DNA from: Acidobacteriota bacterium
GTDB lineage: Bacteria; Acidobacteriota; Vicinamibacteria; Vicinamibacterales; JAKQTR01
Length of the DNA stretch: 64,000 nucleotides
Direction: 5' to 3'
Assembly: GCA_026393755.1 (NCBI GenBank)
Contig: JAPKZO010000028.1
Coordinates: forward strand, 248,001-312,000
The notes beneath the pieces are model-generated. The model was not told the DNA's origin. It saw nothing but the letters and a program-made list of their open reading frames with translations, and did not search any database. The translations under genes and the position numbers were made by a program. Positions 44,343-53,309 of the stretch are shown here, piece by piece. The first letter of the stretch is position 1. Each line of letters starts with the position of its first letter.

Positions 44343-44562
44343 CACGCCCGCGTCGTGCCGTGGACCCAGATCCCCCGCCGGGCGGGCCAATTACTCCCGG
44401 AGTAATTGCAGGGCGCTGCTTGAACCTGCCGGCACGACGATGCTACCGTCGTCGTCCTCGCGGTCGTCGTCGTCTCGAAGTTGGCATCCAGTTGGCAGTT
44501 CTTCCCGAAGGCGCGTGGCTGAGCAATTGCGGTCAGCTGTCGACATGCCGAAGGAGGAATTG
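44343..44562 (+). repeat. Composite element copy A (one palindrome plus 3-prime module)
   Basis: Order: a 46-bp 5-prime flank (44343-44388) identical to 49277-49322; one palindrome (44389-44407); then a 3-prime module containing GCAGGGCGCTGCTTGAACC, the hairpin block GACGATGCTACCGTCGTC, a repeated GTCGTCGTC stretch, and GTTGGCAGTTCTTC. It ends in GAAGGAGGAATTG directly before an ATG at 44563. Similar modules lie at 47813 and 49401. Confidence 0.85.
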
Positions 44563-44622
44563 ATGAATACCACCGATTTGGCGAGGCGAATTGACAGAGG
44601 GTTGGCGCGCATCAGCGTGTGA
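44563..44622 (+). CDS. Very short ORF behind element ribosome-binding site
   Basis: A 19-residue frame (MNTTDLARRIDRG...) with an excellent ribosome-binding site supplied by the repeated module. It occupies the position of the HigA-like fragment after copy B. Probably an antitoxin start interrupted by rearrangement; not expected to be functional on its own. Confidence 0.3.
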   Translation: MNTTDLARRIDRGLARISV

Positions 44623-44648
44623 CGGTCTCGAGAGACGCTGGACACGGC

Positions 44649-44678
44649 TTGCGGGAAGCCGACGAGTATCACTATAGT
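44649..44678 (+). promoter_or_regulatory. Promoter-operator of the Phd/RelE pair
   Basis: TTGCGG and TATAGT are 18 bp apart, and the perfect palindrome ACTATAGT overlaps the -10. This arrangement suits autorepression by the Phd-type antitoxin. The start codon at 44687 follows closely, so the transcript would have almost no leader. Confidence 0.5.
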
Positions 44679-44686
44679 ACCACATC

Positions 44687-44944
44687 ATGAAGACCGAACT
44701 CGTCACCACCCTCAAGCGGCACGCGACGCGAATCCTGGCAACAATGCGCGAATCGAAAGATCCTGTTCTGATCACCGAGCATGGGATTCCATCCGCGTAT
44801 CTGGTCGACGTGTCGGTGTTTGAGTTGATGCAGGAGCGTATGCGCCTGCTCGAAGGCATCGCCCGCGGGGAACGCGCGATCGTGGAGGGTCGGACGCGTA
44901 CTCCAGCGGCAGCCAGGCGGAGACTGCAGAAGTGGCTCGCCTGA
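44687..44944 (+). CDS. Phd/YefM-type antitoxin
   Basis: An 85-residue DNA-binding antitoxin. The N-terminal part follows the Phd fold (LKRHATRILATMRESKDPVLITEHGIPSAYLVD), the C-terminus is basic and flexible, fitting a toxin-wrapping tail. Its last 13 bases overlap the toxin gene, the usual order of antitoxin first, with a probable autoregulatory operator at 44671-44678. Confidence 0.88.
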   Translation: MKTELVTTLKRHATRILATMRESKDPVLITEHGIPSAYLVDVSVFELMQERMRLLEGIARGERAIVEGRTRTPAAARRRLQKWLA

Positions 44945-45264
44945 TCTGGGCCGAACCGGCACTCGACGATCTCGATGCCGTCGCTGAATACATCGCGCTC
45001 GATAACCCGGTGGCAGCCGGTTCGCTTGTTGAGCGCGTGTTCAAACGCGTCAGTCAATTGGCGCGATTCCCGACGTCGGGCAAGCGGCCGCCGGAACTGC
45101 TCCGGACCCTCTATCGCGAAGTGGTTGTGCCGCCGTGCCGGATCTTCTACCGCGTCGAGGGCGACACGGTCTTGATTCTGCACGTCATGAGAGCCGAGCG
45201 ACTGCTCAGGGCCTTTCTGCTCGACGAACGCAGGAAGTTGAAATCGACCGCGGTCCCGGAGTAA
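44932..45264 (+). CDS. RelE/ParE-family toxin
   Basis: A 110-residue toxin with family motifs LIWAEPALDDLDAVAEYIA, FPTSGKRPPELLRTLYREVVV and the C-terminal core RIFYRVEGDTVLILHVMRAERLL. Probably an mRNA interferase or gyrase inhibitor; ParE and RelE cannot be separated here. The final residues VPE and the stop codon are encoded by a degenerate palindrome, so insertion of the repeat has replaced the original end. Confidence 0.87.
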   Translation: MARLIWAEPALDDLDAVAEYIALDNPVAAGSLVERVFKRVSQLARFPTSGKRPPELLRTLYREVVVPPCRIFYRVEGDTVLILHVMRAERLLRAFLLDERRKLKSTAVPE

Positions 45265-45326
45265 GTGCGGGCGGGCCAATTACTCCCGGAGTAATTGCGG
45301 GCGGGCTAATTGCTCCCGGAGTGATT
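45248..45326. repeat. Array of two palindromes plus one degenerate copy
   Basis: Full copies start at 45278 and 45308, with a degenerate one in phase at 45248 (right half CCCGGAGTAA retained). The spacers are GCGGGCGGGCC and GCGGGCGGGCT, both 11 bp, giving 30-bp periods. Confidence 0.88.
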
Positions 45327-45481
45327 TCCCTCCCGACGCCCGTCTCGTCGAAGCCGTCGCGGAGCTCGCCGGGCCCCGGCCGGGCCCCAGATTGACCGGA
45401 GCGCTCGCGTTCTGCACTACACTTTCCCGGTCTACGAGGTGCGCGTCCGGCCGCTCGAATCCGTATACTGGGAGGTGCAAC

Positions 45482-45790
45482 ATGACGGCGTTTCTCGAGA
45501 GCCAACGTGAACCGATTGCGGCGGCATGCGCGCGGCATGGCGTGCTGCGCCTCGACGCATTTGGATCCGCGGTCGGCGGCGACTTCCGCCCGCGCGAGAG
45601 CGACATCGACCTCCTGGTCGAGTTCGGCCCGATGGATCCCCACGCTCGCGTCGATGCCTACTTCGATCTGCTCGATGACCTCAGAAGCATCCTTGGTGGC
45701 GAGGTTGATCTGGTGATGGCGGACGCCGTCAAGAACCGCTACATCGCAGCCGACATCAAACGAACGAAACAGGCCCTCTATGCCGCGTGA
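45482..45790 (+). CDS. mntA: MNT-domain nucleotidyltransferase antitoxin (MntA-type)
   Basis: A 102-residue minimal nucleotidyltransferase with FGSAVGGDFRPRESDIDLLVEF, containing the GS...DxD active site, and a C-terminal DVDLVMAD-type acidic strand (EVDLVMADAV). MntA proteins neutralise HEPN RNases by AMPylating them. The start at 45482 has a GGGAGGTG site. Overlaps the HEPN toxin gene by 11 bp. Confidence 0.9.
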   Translation: MTAFLESQREPIAAACARHGVLRLDAFGSAVGGDFRPRESDIDLLVEFGPMDPHARVDAYFDLLDDLRSILGGEVDLVMADAVKNRYIAADIKRTKQALYAA

Positions 45791-46142
45791 CCGACGCGCC
45801 TATCTATCCGACATCGTCGACTCGTGCGAGGCGATTACGGCGGCGTTGCTGGGTCTTGATCTCGACGCGTACAAGGGTAACCGCCTGGTACGCTCGTCGG
45901 TGGAGCGCGAGTTCATTATCATCGGCGAGGCCATCCTGGCACTGTCCCATGCTGCCCCGGATGTCTTCGCTGCAATCACGGGCGCCCGTCGCATCGTCGA
46001 CTTTCGCAACCAGCTCACGCACGAGTATCCGACGGTGGACGACGCCTTGGTCTGGGCGATAGCGGACCGCGACGTGCCCGTGCTGCGCGACGAATGCGCG
46101 GCGGTCATGAAGGGCCTCCAGTCTGAAAACGACGCGAACTGA
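45780..46142 (+). CDS. hepT: HEPN-domain RNase toxin (HepT, DUF86)
   Basis: A 120-residue helical protein with the HEPN catalytic motif RNQLTHEY (R-x4-H-x-Y) near residue 80 and the upstream EREFIIIGEAI segment typical of DUF86/HepT. It would cleave RNA when released from its nucleotidyltransferase antitoxin, encoded immediately upstream with a small overlap. Confidence 0.9.
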   Translation: MPRDRRAYLSDIVDSCEAITAALLGLDLDAYKGNRLVRSSVEREFIIIGEAILALSHAAPDVFAAITGARRIVDFRNQLTHEYPTVDDALVWAIADRDVPVLRDECAAVMKGLQSENDAN

Positions 46143-46263
46143 ACTGCCGGAGGAACCGAGGATCACGAAGTTCCCCCCGCCCGCTGTGCTCGGTTGGATA
46201 GGATTCGGTCGGCGAATCGCGCCTCCAGCGCGAAGGATGCCACGAGGGCGGCGGCGCGGCATC

Positions 46264-46311
46264 AATCACTCCCGGAGTAATTGCGGGCGGGCTAATTGCT
46301 CCCGCGTGATC
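46264..46311. repeat. One full palindrome plus degenerate partner
   Basis: AATCACTCCCGGAGTAATT at 46264-46282, an 11-bp spacer GCGGGCGGGCT, then a degenerate copy at 46294-46311. Located between the convergent HepT and DUF4143 genes. Confidence 0.85.
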
Positions 46312-46324
46312 GGGCCGCCTTCCG

Positions 46325-47737
46325 TCATTCCGCCGAATTGTCCCGCTGTAGCACGACTTCGCTTCTTGAGCTACGGTCTCGCACGCAGAACTCCGCCGCT
46401 AATCGCCTCACCTGGCCCGCGAGATAAAGCGGCAGCGACAGGATCTCCACCGGCGCCGACCGATCGCCCGGCATCGTCAACACCTCGATGCCGGGTTTTC
46501 CCATGTACAGCCGGATCGCCTTCGAGCGCTTCTTCTCGCCGAGGAACTGGAACACCGACCGCAACGCACCTCCCCGCGCGGCCTTGACCTCGATCGGCAG
46601 CACGTCGGCTCCCTCGCTGATGACGTAGTCCACCTCGGCGTTGGCGTTCCGCGCCTCTCGATGCCAGTAGAAGAGCGGCGCGTCCTGAAACGGCAATCCC
46701 GACACCAGCAGTTCCTGACCCGCGAGTTGCTCGGCGAGCGCGCCCTCGTTGACGGTGAGCACCCCACCGGCCGGAACCAGACCCAATCCGCACACCTGAT
46801 TCACCAGCCCCACGTCCATCAACAGCGTCTTGAAGTGCTTGTCGCTCGCCTCGGCGCCCAGCGGAATCCCGTTCGCCGACGTGTGACGCACAAGGTGAAC
46901 GGTCCGGCTCCGTGCAAGCAGGTCGAGCGCGGCGCGCACCTCCGCGGCACGACGGTCAGGGGCGATGTTGACGTACTTGAGCTTGTGACCGACGTTCTGC
47001 GCGACATGGCGATAGGTGCGCTGCAGCAGATCCTGTTGACCCCGCGTGCCGTACTTCGCGAAGTCATCCTGCAGCGTCGCGATGATGGAGTACTGGAGTC
47101 GCTGGACGTCGATCAGGGGCGCGCGTTCGACGTAGGCGTTGACGACAGCCGGCATGCCGCCCACCAGCAGGTAGTGTCGCAGCGTGTCTTCGAGCCTCGC
47201 GGCCACCGCCTCGGCGATGGTGTCGCCAACGTGAAAGGCGGCGACCACATCAGCCAACGCGTCGCCTTCGCTCGCGCGAACGAACTCCTCGAACGACAGA
47301 GGATACAGAAAGTGGTACTCGACACGGCCGACCGGCATCGAGTGCGCGAAGTCGTGCAAGGCGAAATCGAGCAGCGACCCGGCGGCGATGACGTGGAGGT
47401 CCGGCACAAGCTCGGCGAAATACCGCAGCGTCGCCAACGCGCGGGGACAGGCCTGAATCTCATCGAGGAAGAGAAGATGACTGCCCGGCACCAGACGCTG
47501 TCGCTTGAGAAGGGACAGTTCCTGCAGGAGTTTCGCTGGATCCGATTGGTCGAACACGGGGTGCAGGTGGCGCTCGCGCTCGAGGTCGACCGTGACGACC
47601 CCGTCAAACACCGAGCGACCCCAATGCTCGACGAGATGGGTTTTTCCTACTTGCCTCGCGCCTCGCAGGATCAGCGGCTTGCGGGTTGGCCGATCCCGCC
47701 ACGCTGTAAGATCAATAGCCGCTTGCCTGGTCAACAT
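46325..47737 (-). CDS. AAA ATPase with DUF4143 nuclease-like C-terminus (1)
   Basis: A 470-residue predicted ATPase. Walker A GARQVGKT lies at 26-33, Walker B LLFLDEIQACPRAL at about 92-105, then the helical middle of the AAA_14 family and the C-terminal DUF4143 domain with EVDYVI and IEVKA, the remnants of a PD-(D/E)xK nuclease core. The function of these widespread island genes is unclear; defence or toxin-like roles are suspected. ATG at 47737; an upstream TTG (47773) is also in frame. Confidence 0.85.
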   Translation of the reverse strand: MLTRQAAIDLTAWRDRPTRKPLILRGARQVGKTHLVEHWGRSVFDGVVTVDLERERHLHPVFDQSDPAKLLQELSLLKRQRLVPGSHLLFLDEIQACPRALATLRYFAELVPDLHVIAAGSLLDFALHDFAHSMPVGRVEYHFLYPLSFEEFVRASEGDALADVVAAFHVGDTIAEAVAARLEDTLRHYLLVGGMPAVVNAYVERAPLIDVQRLQYSIIATLQDDFAKYGTRGQQDLLQRTYRHVAQNVGHKLKYVNIAPDRRAAEVRAALDLLARSRTVHLVRHTSANGIPLGAEASDKHFKTLLMDVGLVNQVCGLGLVPAGGVLTVNEGALAEQLAGQELLVSGLPFQDAPLFYWHREARNANAEVDYVISEGADVLPIEVKAARGGALRSVFQFLGEKKRSKAIRLYMGKPGIEVLTMPGDRSAPVEILSLPLYLAGQVRRLAAEFCVRDRSSRSEVVLQRDNSAE

Positions 47738-47793
47738 GGATTGCAATATAGCGCATGAACAGGCTTTTGACAATCCTAATACATCACAGTATC

Positions 47794-47967
47794 AATCACT
47801 CCCGGAGTGATTACGGGACGCCGTTTGAACCCGCCGCCAGGACGATGCTACCGTCGTCGTCCTCGCGGTCGTCGTCGTCTCGAAGTTGGCATCGGGTTGG
47901 CAGTTCTTCTCGAAGGCGCGCGACTGACCAATGGCGGTCAGCCGTGAACAAGCCGAGGGAGGAATTG
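47794..47967 (+). repeat. Composite element copy B
   Basis: One palindrome (AATCACTCCCGGAGTGATT) followed by the 3-prime module, about 90% similar to copy A, ending in GGGAGGAATTG before the ATG at 47968. The 46-bp 5-prime flank is not present. Confidence 0.85.
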
Positions 47968-48141
47968 ATGAAGATCATGACGAACCTCGACCGCATCCGA
48001 AAGCAGCTCAGTCCTGAGCGCCGCAAGAAGATTGGTGCGCGAGCAGCGACGATCATCGCAGAGTTTCCGAACCAGCGCCCCGTCACGCTCACGGGAATCG
48101 CGGCGTTGGACTCCGGTCAGGGCAGCCGGGAATCCAGGTAG
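47968..48141 (+). CDS. Truncated HigA-like antitoxin N-terminus
   Basis: A 57-residue frame translated from the element's ribosome-binding site. Residues 1-34 (TNLDRIRKQLSPERRKKIG, ARAATIIAEF) match the leader helix that precedes the helix-turn-helix in HigA/XRE antitoxins, but no HTH follows; the tail is unrelated sequence. It is likely a remnant of an antitoxin cut off after its first helix. Confidence 0.5.
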   Translation: MKIMTNLDRIRKQLSPERRKKIGARAATIIAEFPNQRPVTLTGIAALDSGQGSRESR

Positions 48142-48258
48142 GCAGCTTCACACCGACCCGGCGCGATGTCCTGGGGCCTGTTGGCGTCAGGGGTGCTGCG
48201 GGTGCACAATAGCGCAAAGCGGTCGCAGGTTCACACGGACGCGGAGCGGAGAGATCAC

Positions 48259-48675
48259 ATGGGCAGGCTGTCAACGCTGGAGAAGCAGTGCCGCGCTCAC
48301 GGCGTGTTGGCCGTCTACCTGTTCGGCTCCCGGGTATCAGACGGGATTCATGCGCTTGCCGGCGGAGCCGTCGATCCCGCGGGATCGGACATGGATGTCG
48401 GCGTCGTGTTTCTTGGGCGCGACGCCGACGTGGCCGCGCTCCCGCTTCTCCAGGTGGCCCTCGAGGACGCGTGCGCGCCGCTGCGAATCGACCTGGTGCC
48501 GCTGCAACGCGTGGATGCGCTTTTCCAGTTCGCAGCCATCGATGGTGAACGCATATTTGCCGCGGACGTGGACCAGGCCGATCTCTACGAATTGGTGGTG
48601 ATGCGGAAGGCTGCGGAGTTGCTGCCCCTCCAGCGCGCGATCGAACACGATCGTTTCGGAGTGTCGACATCATGA
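48259..48675 (+). CDS. mntA: MNT-domain nucleotidyltransferase antitoxin (MntA-type), second
   Basis: A 138-residue minimal nucleotidyltransferase. The active site is split by an insertion: VYLFGSRVSDG, about 15 extra residues, then GSDMDVGVVF. RIDLVPLQRVDALF provides the third acidic strand. It would act as AMP-transferring antitoxin to the following HEPN toxin. ATG at 48259 with GGAGCGGAGAG upstream; its end overlaps the toxin start (ATGA). Distinct from the pair at 45482, so not a recent duplication. Confidence 0.85.
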   Translation: MGRLSTLEKQCRAHGVLAVYLFGSRVSDGIHALAGGAVDPAGSDMDVGVVFLGRDADVAALPLLQVALEDACAPLRIDLVPLQRVDALFQFAAIDGERIFAADVDQADLYELVVMRKAAELLPLQRAIEHDRFGVSTS

Positions 48676-49181
48676 CGCCTGGCCGCGTCAACCTCAAGAT
48701 CGTGGCCGACCGGTTGGCCCTGGCCCGTCGCCATCAAGCCGATCTTGAAACCCTGAAGGCGATGGGGGCCGAGGTGTTCGCCGGCGATCGCCGGAACCCC
48801 GCTGCGGCGGAATCGTTTCTGCGTCGGGCGATCGAAGCGCTGTTTGACGCGGCGCGGCATCTGCTGGCGAAGGGCCATGGCCTGGGAGGCCTGGAGTATC
48901 GCGACGTCGCCCGCCTGGCGCGCGAACGACAACTGGTGGTCGACGAAGCGCTTGCCTCTCGGCTGGTCCAGATTGCCGGCTTCCGCAATCGCCTCACCCA
49001 CTATTACGACGAGGTGACGCCGGAAGAGATCTTCCATGTGCTCGAGTCCGACCTGGGAGACCTCGAAGCGTTTGCCCGAGAGCTCGAAACTGCCGCCATG
49101 CGCCTTGCCGGAGCAACCGAGGATCACGAGGATCCGCCCCGGAGTGATTGTCCGCCTACGAGAATCGAACCGACCCGTTGA
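48672..49181 (+). CDS. hepT: HEPN-domain RNase toxin (HepT-type), second
   Basis: A 169-residue helical protein with catalytic RNRLTHYY (R-x4-H-x-Y) near residue 115, and long helices before it. Larger than the first HepT, of the DUF86-like type. The final dozen residues, after ATEDHEDPPRSD, come from a degenerate palindrome (49131-49149), suggesting the native stop was lost when the repeat inserted. Confidence 0.85.
   Translation: MTPGRVNLKIVADRLALARRHQADLETLKAMGAEVFAGDRRNPAAAESFLRRAIEALFDAARHLLAKGHGLGGLEYRDVARLARERQLVVDEALASRLVQIAGFRNRLTHYYDEVTPEEIFHVLESDLGDLEAFARELETAAMRLAGATEDHEDPPRSDCPPTRIEPTR
49131..49149. repeat. Degenerate palindrome at HepT end
   Basis: Only the right half CCCCGGAGTGATTG matches the family. 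It sits in the 3-prime end of the HEPN gene. Confidence 0.55.
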
Positions 49182-49579
49182 TGGATGCGCTAATTGACAG
49201 TATGTTTGACAATTAGTACCGCTGGCAGCATGTTTTTGGCGTGATTCCACGCAATATCGAATCGACTCTCACTCACCACGCCCGCGTCGTGCCGTGGACC
49301 CAGATCCCCCGCCGGGCGGGCCAATTACTCCCGGAGTGATTACAGTTTTGTAATTACTCCCGGAGTGATTGCGCGGGGGCTAATTACTCCGGGAGTAATT
49401 GCAGGGCGCCGCTTGAACCCGCCGCCCCGACGATGCTACCGTCGTCGTCCTCGCGATCGTCGTCGTCTCGTGATTGGCATGCGGTTGGCAGTTCTTCTCG
49501 AAGGCGCGACGGCTCCGCATGAAGCCAGCCGACACTCGTGCCGCGATTGCGCGGGTTACGGAGCCGCGGGTGAAGCTCG
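49182..49579. other. Non-coding segment occupied by composite element C
   Basis: No gene is supported. Most of it is element copy C (49277-49508); 49182-49276 is AT-richer unique sequence. Confidence 0.6.
49277..49508 (+). repeat. Composite element copy C (three palindromes plus 3-prime module)
   Basis: 5-prime flank of 46 bp identical to copy A; palindromes at 49323, 49352 and 49382 with spacers ACAGTTTTGT (10) and GCGCGGGGGCT (11); 3-prime module (49401-49508) ending at GAAGGCGCG, before the point where copies A and B continue to a ribosome-binding site. Relative to copy A, exactly two palindromes are added between the same flanks. Confidence 0.9.
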
Positions 49580-49951
49580 TCAGATGACGGTGAGATCGTA
49601 TTTCCTGACGATCTCATCGCCGCTCACCAGGCACATGCCTTCCATTCGCGCCTGGGCCACAAGCAATCGGTCGAAGGGATCACGGTGGTGAGGCGGCAAG
49701 TTCTGCGCGGCCTGTGAGTGCTTCCAGGATACGGGCAACTCCACGAAGCCTTCGGAACGAAGCCGGTCCAGATAATCGGAATCGATGACCAGTTTGCCCA
49801 GGGCCTGCTTGATGCTGATTTCCCACACGGTGGCGGCACTGACATAGCACGTGTTGCGCCTGTCCTGGATGGCCCTGCGCTGTTTGTCGGTCAAGTTGGG
49901 ATCATCGGCCAGCCACCAGATCACCCCGTGGGTATCGAGAAGCAGCTTCAT
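49580..49951 (-). CDS. vapC: PIN-domain toxin (VapC)
   Basis: A 124-residue PIN RNase. Acidic positions are LLLDTHGVIWWL (first Asp), VWEISIKQALGK (Glu) and the DPFDRLLVAQA / VSGDEIVRKYD region. Chosen start ATG 49951, one base after the antitoxin stop. The VapC form with the pattern D-T-H-x2-I-W-W is common with Phd-type antitoxins. Confidence 0.9.
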   Translation of the reverse strand: MKLLLDTHGVIWWLADDPNLTDKQRRAIQDRRNTCYVSAATVWEISIKQALGKLVIDSDYLDRLRSEGFVELPVSWKHSQAAQNLPPHHRDPFDRLLVAQARMEGMCLVSGDEIVRKYDLTVI

Positions 49952-49952
49952 G

Positions 49953-50189
49953 TCAGTCTTCCATACCCAGGGCCCGGGCGATGTCTGCGGGCAGTTCGTC
50001 AAAGTCAGGCGCCATGGTGATCCTGCCGCGCAAGGCACCCGGTTTGCGTTCCGAAACCTGTTCAGCATAGGGTTGGATGATCGCCACCGGCCTTCCGCCT
50101 TTCTTGATGATGATCTCTTCCCCTTGCTGAACGCGTGCGATGAGGGCGGAAAAGTGAGCTTTGGCGTCCGAAATGGTATTGACAGTCAT
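49953..50189 (-). CDS. Phd-type antitoxin of VapC
   Basis: A 78-residue antitoxin of the Phd/YefM family: SDAKAHFSALIARVQQGEEI and KKGGRPVAIIQP are diagnostic, with an acidic C-terminal tail ending DIARALGMED for toxin binding. Precedes the toxin gene by one base. Three direct GGTCT repeats lie at 50209-50223 in its promoter region. Confidence 0.9.
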   Translation of the reverse strand: MTVNTISDAKAHFSALIARVQQGEEIIIKKGGRPVAIIQPYAEQVSERKPGALRGRITMAPDFDELPADIARALGMED

Positions 50190-50208
50190 AGATCCTCACA
50201 TCAAACCA

Positions 50209-50223
50209 GGTCTGGTCTGGTCT
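50209..50223 (-). promoter_or_regulatory. Triple GGTCT repeat upstream of Phd/VapC
   Basis: Three tandem GGTCT units (AGACC on the transcribed strand) lie 20-35 bp before the antitoxin start, a likely autoregulatory operator. Repressor binding is inferred. Confidence 0.4.
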
Positions 50224-50300
50224 TAGTCTACTCCATAATTGCGGGCGGGCTAATTACTCCGGGAGTGATTAGAGCGGGGCTAATTACTCCGGGGGTGATT
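50222..50300. repeat. Array of two palindromes plus a degenerate copy
   Basis: Full copies at 50252 and 50282 (the latter with one extra G in the arm), and a degenerate one in phase at 50222. The spacers GCGGGCGGGCT and AGAGCGGGGCT are both 11 bp. Confidence 0.85.
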
Positions 50301-50327
50301 ATCGGGCTGACTGCCTCTGTCTTCTGT

Positions 50328-50341
50328 GTCAACATCTTGAC
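50328..50341. promoter_or_regulatory. Inverted repeat just before the NtrC-type gene
   Basis: GTCAA-CATC-TTGAC ends four bases before the ATG at 50345, with no Shine-Dalgarno. It might be an operator or an RNA hairpin controlling the start. Confidence 0.35.
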
Positions 50342-50344
50342 GCG

Positions 50345-51776
<1,432 letters not shown>

Positions 51777-51778
<2 letters not shown>

Positions 51779-51883
51779 TTACTCCCGGAGTGATTAGCGT
51801 TTTGTAATTACTCCGGGAGTGATTAGGCCGGAGTCAATTACTCCGGGAGTGATTACAGTTTTGTAATTACTCCGGGAGTGATT
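51777..51883. repeat. Array of four palindromes, spacers 10-11-10
   Basis: Copies at 51777, 51806, 51836 and 51865. Spacers AGCGTTTTGT (10), AGGCCGGAGTC (11) and ACAGTTTTGT (10). The longest array in the window and the clearest display of the alternation. The first copy supplies the TAA stop of the NtrC-type gene. Confidence 0.95.
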
Positions 51884-51907
51884 GATCGGAGAGATTCAGG
51901 GCTGATC

Positions 51908-52273
51908 ATGCCAATCTACGAATACCAATGCCGAGTCTGTCACAGGAAGATGTCCGCGTTGGTGTTGATCCGCGCGCACGAGGTTGACGTGCGCTGCGCC
52001 CACTGCGGCAGCGCCGATATCGAGCGGCTCTGGTCGCGGTTCTCCTCGCCCAAGTCCGAGGAGGCGCGCATGGAGTCGCTGGCCGACCCCTCCGCGCTCG
52101 CCGGCCTCGACGAGAACGACCCGCAGAGTGTCGCGAGGTTCATGAAGAAGATGGGGCGCGAGATGGGCGAGGATGTCGGCGGCGACATCGAGCAGGCGAT
52201 GGAAGAGGAAATGGGCGGGGGTGGCGGCGGAGGCGACGCTGGCGGCGGCGATCCTCCGACAGGCTTCGACTGA
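51908..52273 (+). CDS. FmdB-type zinc-ribbon protein
   Basis: A 121-residue protein with an N-terminal zinc ribbon of two Cys-x2-Cys knuckles (YQCRVCHRKM and VRCAHCGSADI) typical of the FmdB/putative regulatory family, then an acidic tail ending in Gly-rich sequence. Function in the family is unknown; thought to be regulatory. ATG at 51908. Upstream lies the four-palindrome array, so it probably depends on a promoter in or beyond it. Confidence 0.85.
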   Translation: MPIYEYQCRVCHRKMSALVLIRAHEVDVRCAHCGSADIERLWSRFSSPKSEEARMESLADPSALAGLDENDPQSVARFMKKMGREMGEDVGGDIEQAMEEEMGGGGGGGDAGGGDPPTGFD

Positions 52274-52315
52274 CAGCGTCCTGCCGATGACCACCCATCA
52301 TCATGCCGGCGAGAC

Positions 52316-52363
52316 AATTACTCCCGGAGTGATTGAGCCGGCGTAATCGCTCCGGGAATAATT
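52316..52363. repeat. Array of two palindromes, spacer 10
   Basis: Copies at 52316 (AATTACTCCCGGAGTGATT) and 52345 (AATCGCTCCGGGAATAATT), spacer GAGCCGGCGT, which contains its own palindrome GCCGGC. The second copy ends in the stop codon of the minus-strand gene at 52362. Confidence 0.85.
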
Positions 52364-52865
52364 AGCTTTTCGGCTTGCCCGGCCCCAGATTGCGCTTCTT
52401 CCACCGCTTGCGCGCCTCGCCCGGCGGCAGCTTGTACTTGTCCTTGGGGTCGCGGTGTTCGCCGCCCGGGCGCCAACTCTTGGATCGTCGCGGCGCACCC
52501 GTTCCTGGCGCCGTTGATCTGGGCCGGGGCTCGGTTCGCGGCTTGCGATCCGCGGGGCCCGATCCCGGGCGATCCAACGGGGCGCGCTGGTCGCGCGGTC
52601 GTTCGTCTCGCACCCGCTGTTCGCGTGCGCGATCTTCGCGGGCCCGGGCCTCGTTGTAGAGTCGCTCCCGCTCCAGCCGCCGCTTTTCGCTCGCCTGTTC
52701 CGGCGAATCCCACAGCGTCCCGCCCGAGAACCACTTCATGATGGCGCCCGGGTTCTTCTTCTTTAGCTGGTTGAAGGTCGGCAGCAATTCAGCCTGCTCG
52801 CGCGCGCGGAACGACGTGGCCGTGCCGTCGAGGATAATGGTCCAGTAGGCGAATCGCGGTGGCAT
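52362..52865 (-). CDS. Conserved hypothetical protein with charged tail
   Basis: A 167-residue protein. The first 65 residues (RFAYWTIILDGTATSFRARE, IMKWFSGGTLWDSPEQA) form a conserved small domain seen in hypothetical proteins of several phyla. The rest is an Arg/Glu/Pro-rich low-complexity tail. Its stop lies in a palindrome. Function unknown. Confidence 0.7.
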   Translation of the reverse strand: MPPRFAYWTIILDGTATSFRAREQAELLPTFNQLKKKNPGAIMKWFSGGTLWDSPEQASEKRRLERERLYNEARAREDRAREQRVRDERPRDQRAPLDRPGSGPADRKPRTEPRPRSTAPGTGAPRRSKSWRPGGEHRDPKDKYKLPPGEARKRWKKRNLGPGKPKS

Positions 52866-52910
52866 GCGATCACCATACACGAAAACGTCCGCCCACGCTG
52901 GCTACTTCCC

Positions 52911-53309
52911 TTATCGCGCCGCGCCGAATCCTTGATCGCCGAAGTGCCGATCGTACGCAAAGGCAGTCGTCACACCCGCTCGCCGCATCACTTCGAAACT
53001 GGCGCAGTCCACCAGGCTGAGGTGGCGCAGACCCGTGGCAAGCAGCGCGGCCACCGCGGCAGCGTGCGTCGCTTCATCCACGAACGCGACGTCCAGCAAG
53101 GGGACGAGGTTGCCCACCAGTGCGCGAACCGCGTCGATGCCGAGTCGGCGTTGGGCCACCGCGGTTGTTTCGACAAGCACGTAGTTGGTCGTTACGAGCC
53201 GGGCCGACTGCGCGGCCAGAGACTGCCAGGCGGCGACCGCCGCCGTGTGGTTGTCATCGCCACCATCCAGCAGGGCCAGCAGCGCTGAAGTATCAACGAA
53301 TGTGGTCAT
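52911..53309 (-). CDS. vapC: PIN-domain toxin (VapC)
   Basis: A 132-residue PIN RNase: FVDTSALLALL with first Asp, NYVLVETTAVAQRR with conserved Glu, and LSLVDCASFEVMRRAGVTTAFAYDRHFGDQG with the acidic cluster. Typical of the VapC group paired with ribbon-helix-helix antitoxins. Overlaps the antitoxin by 4 bp. Confidence 0.9.
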   Translation of the reverse strand: MTTFVDTSALLALLDGGDDNHTAAVAAWQSLAAQSARLVTTNYVLVETTAVAQRRLGIDAVRALVGNLVPLLDVAFVDEATHAAAVAALLATGLRHLSLVDCASFEVMRRAGVTTAFAYDRHFGDQGFGAAR

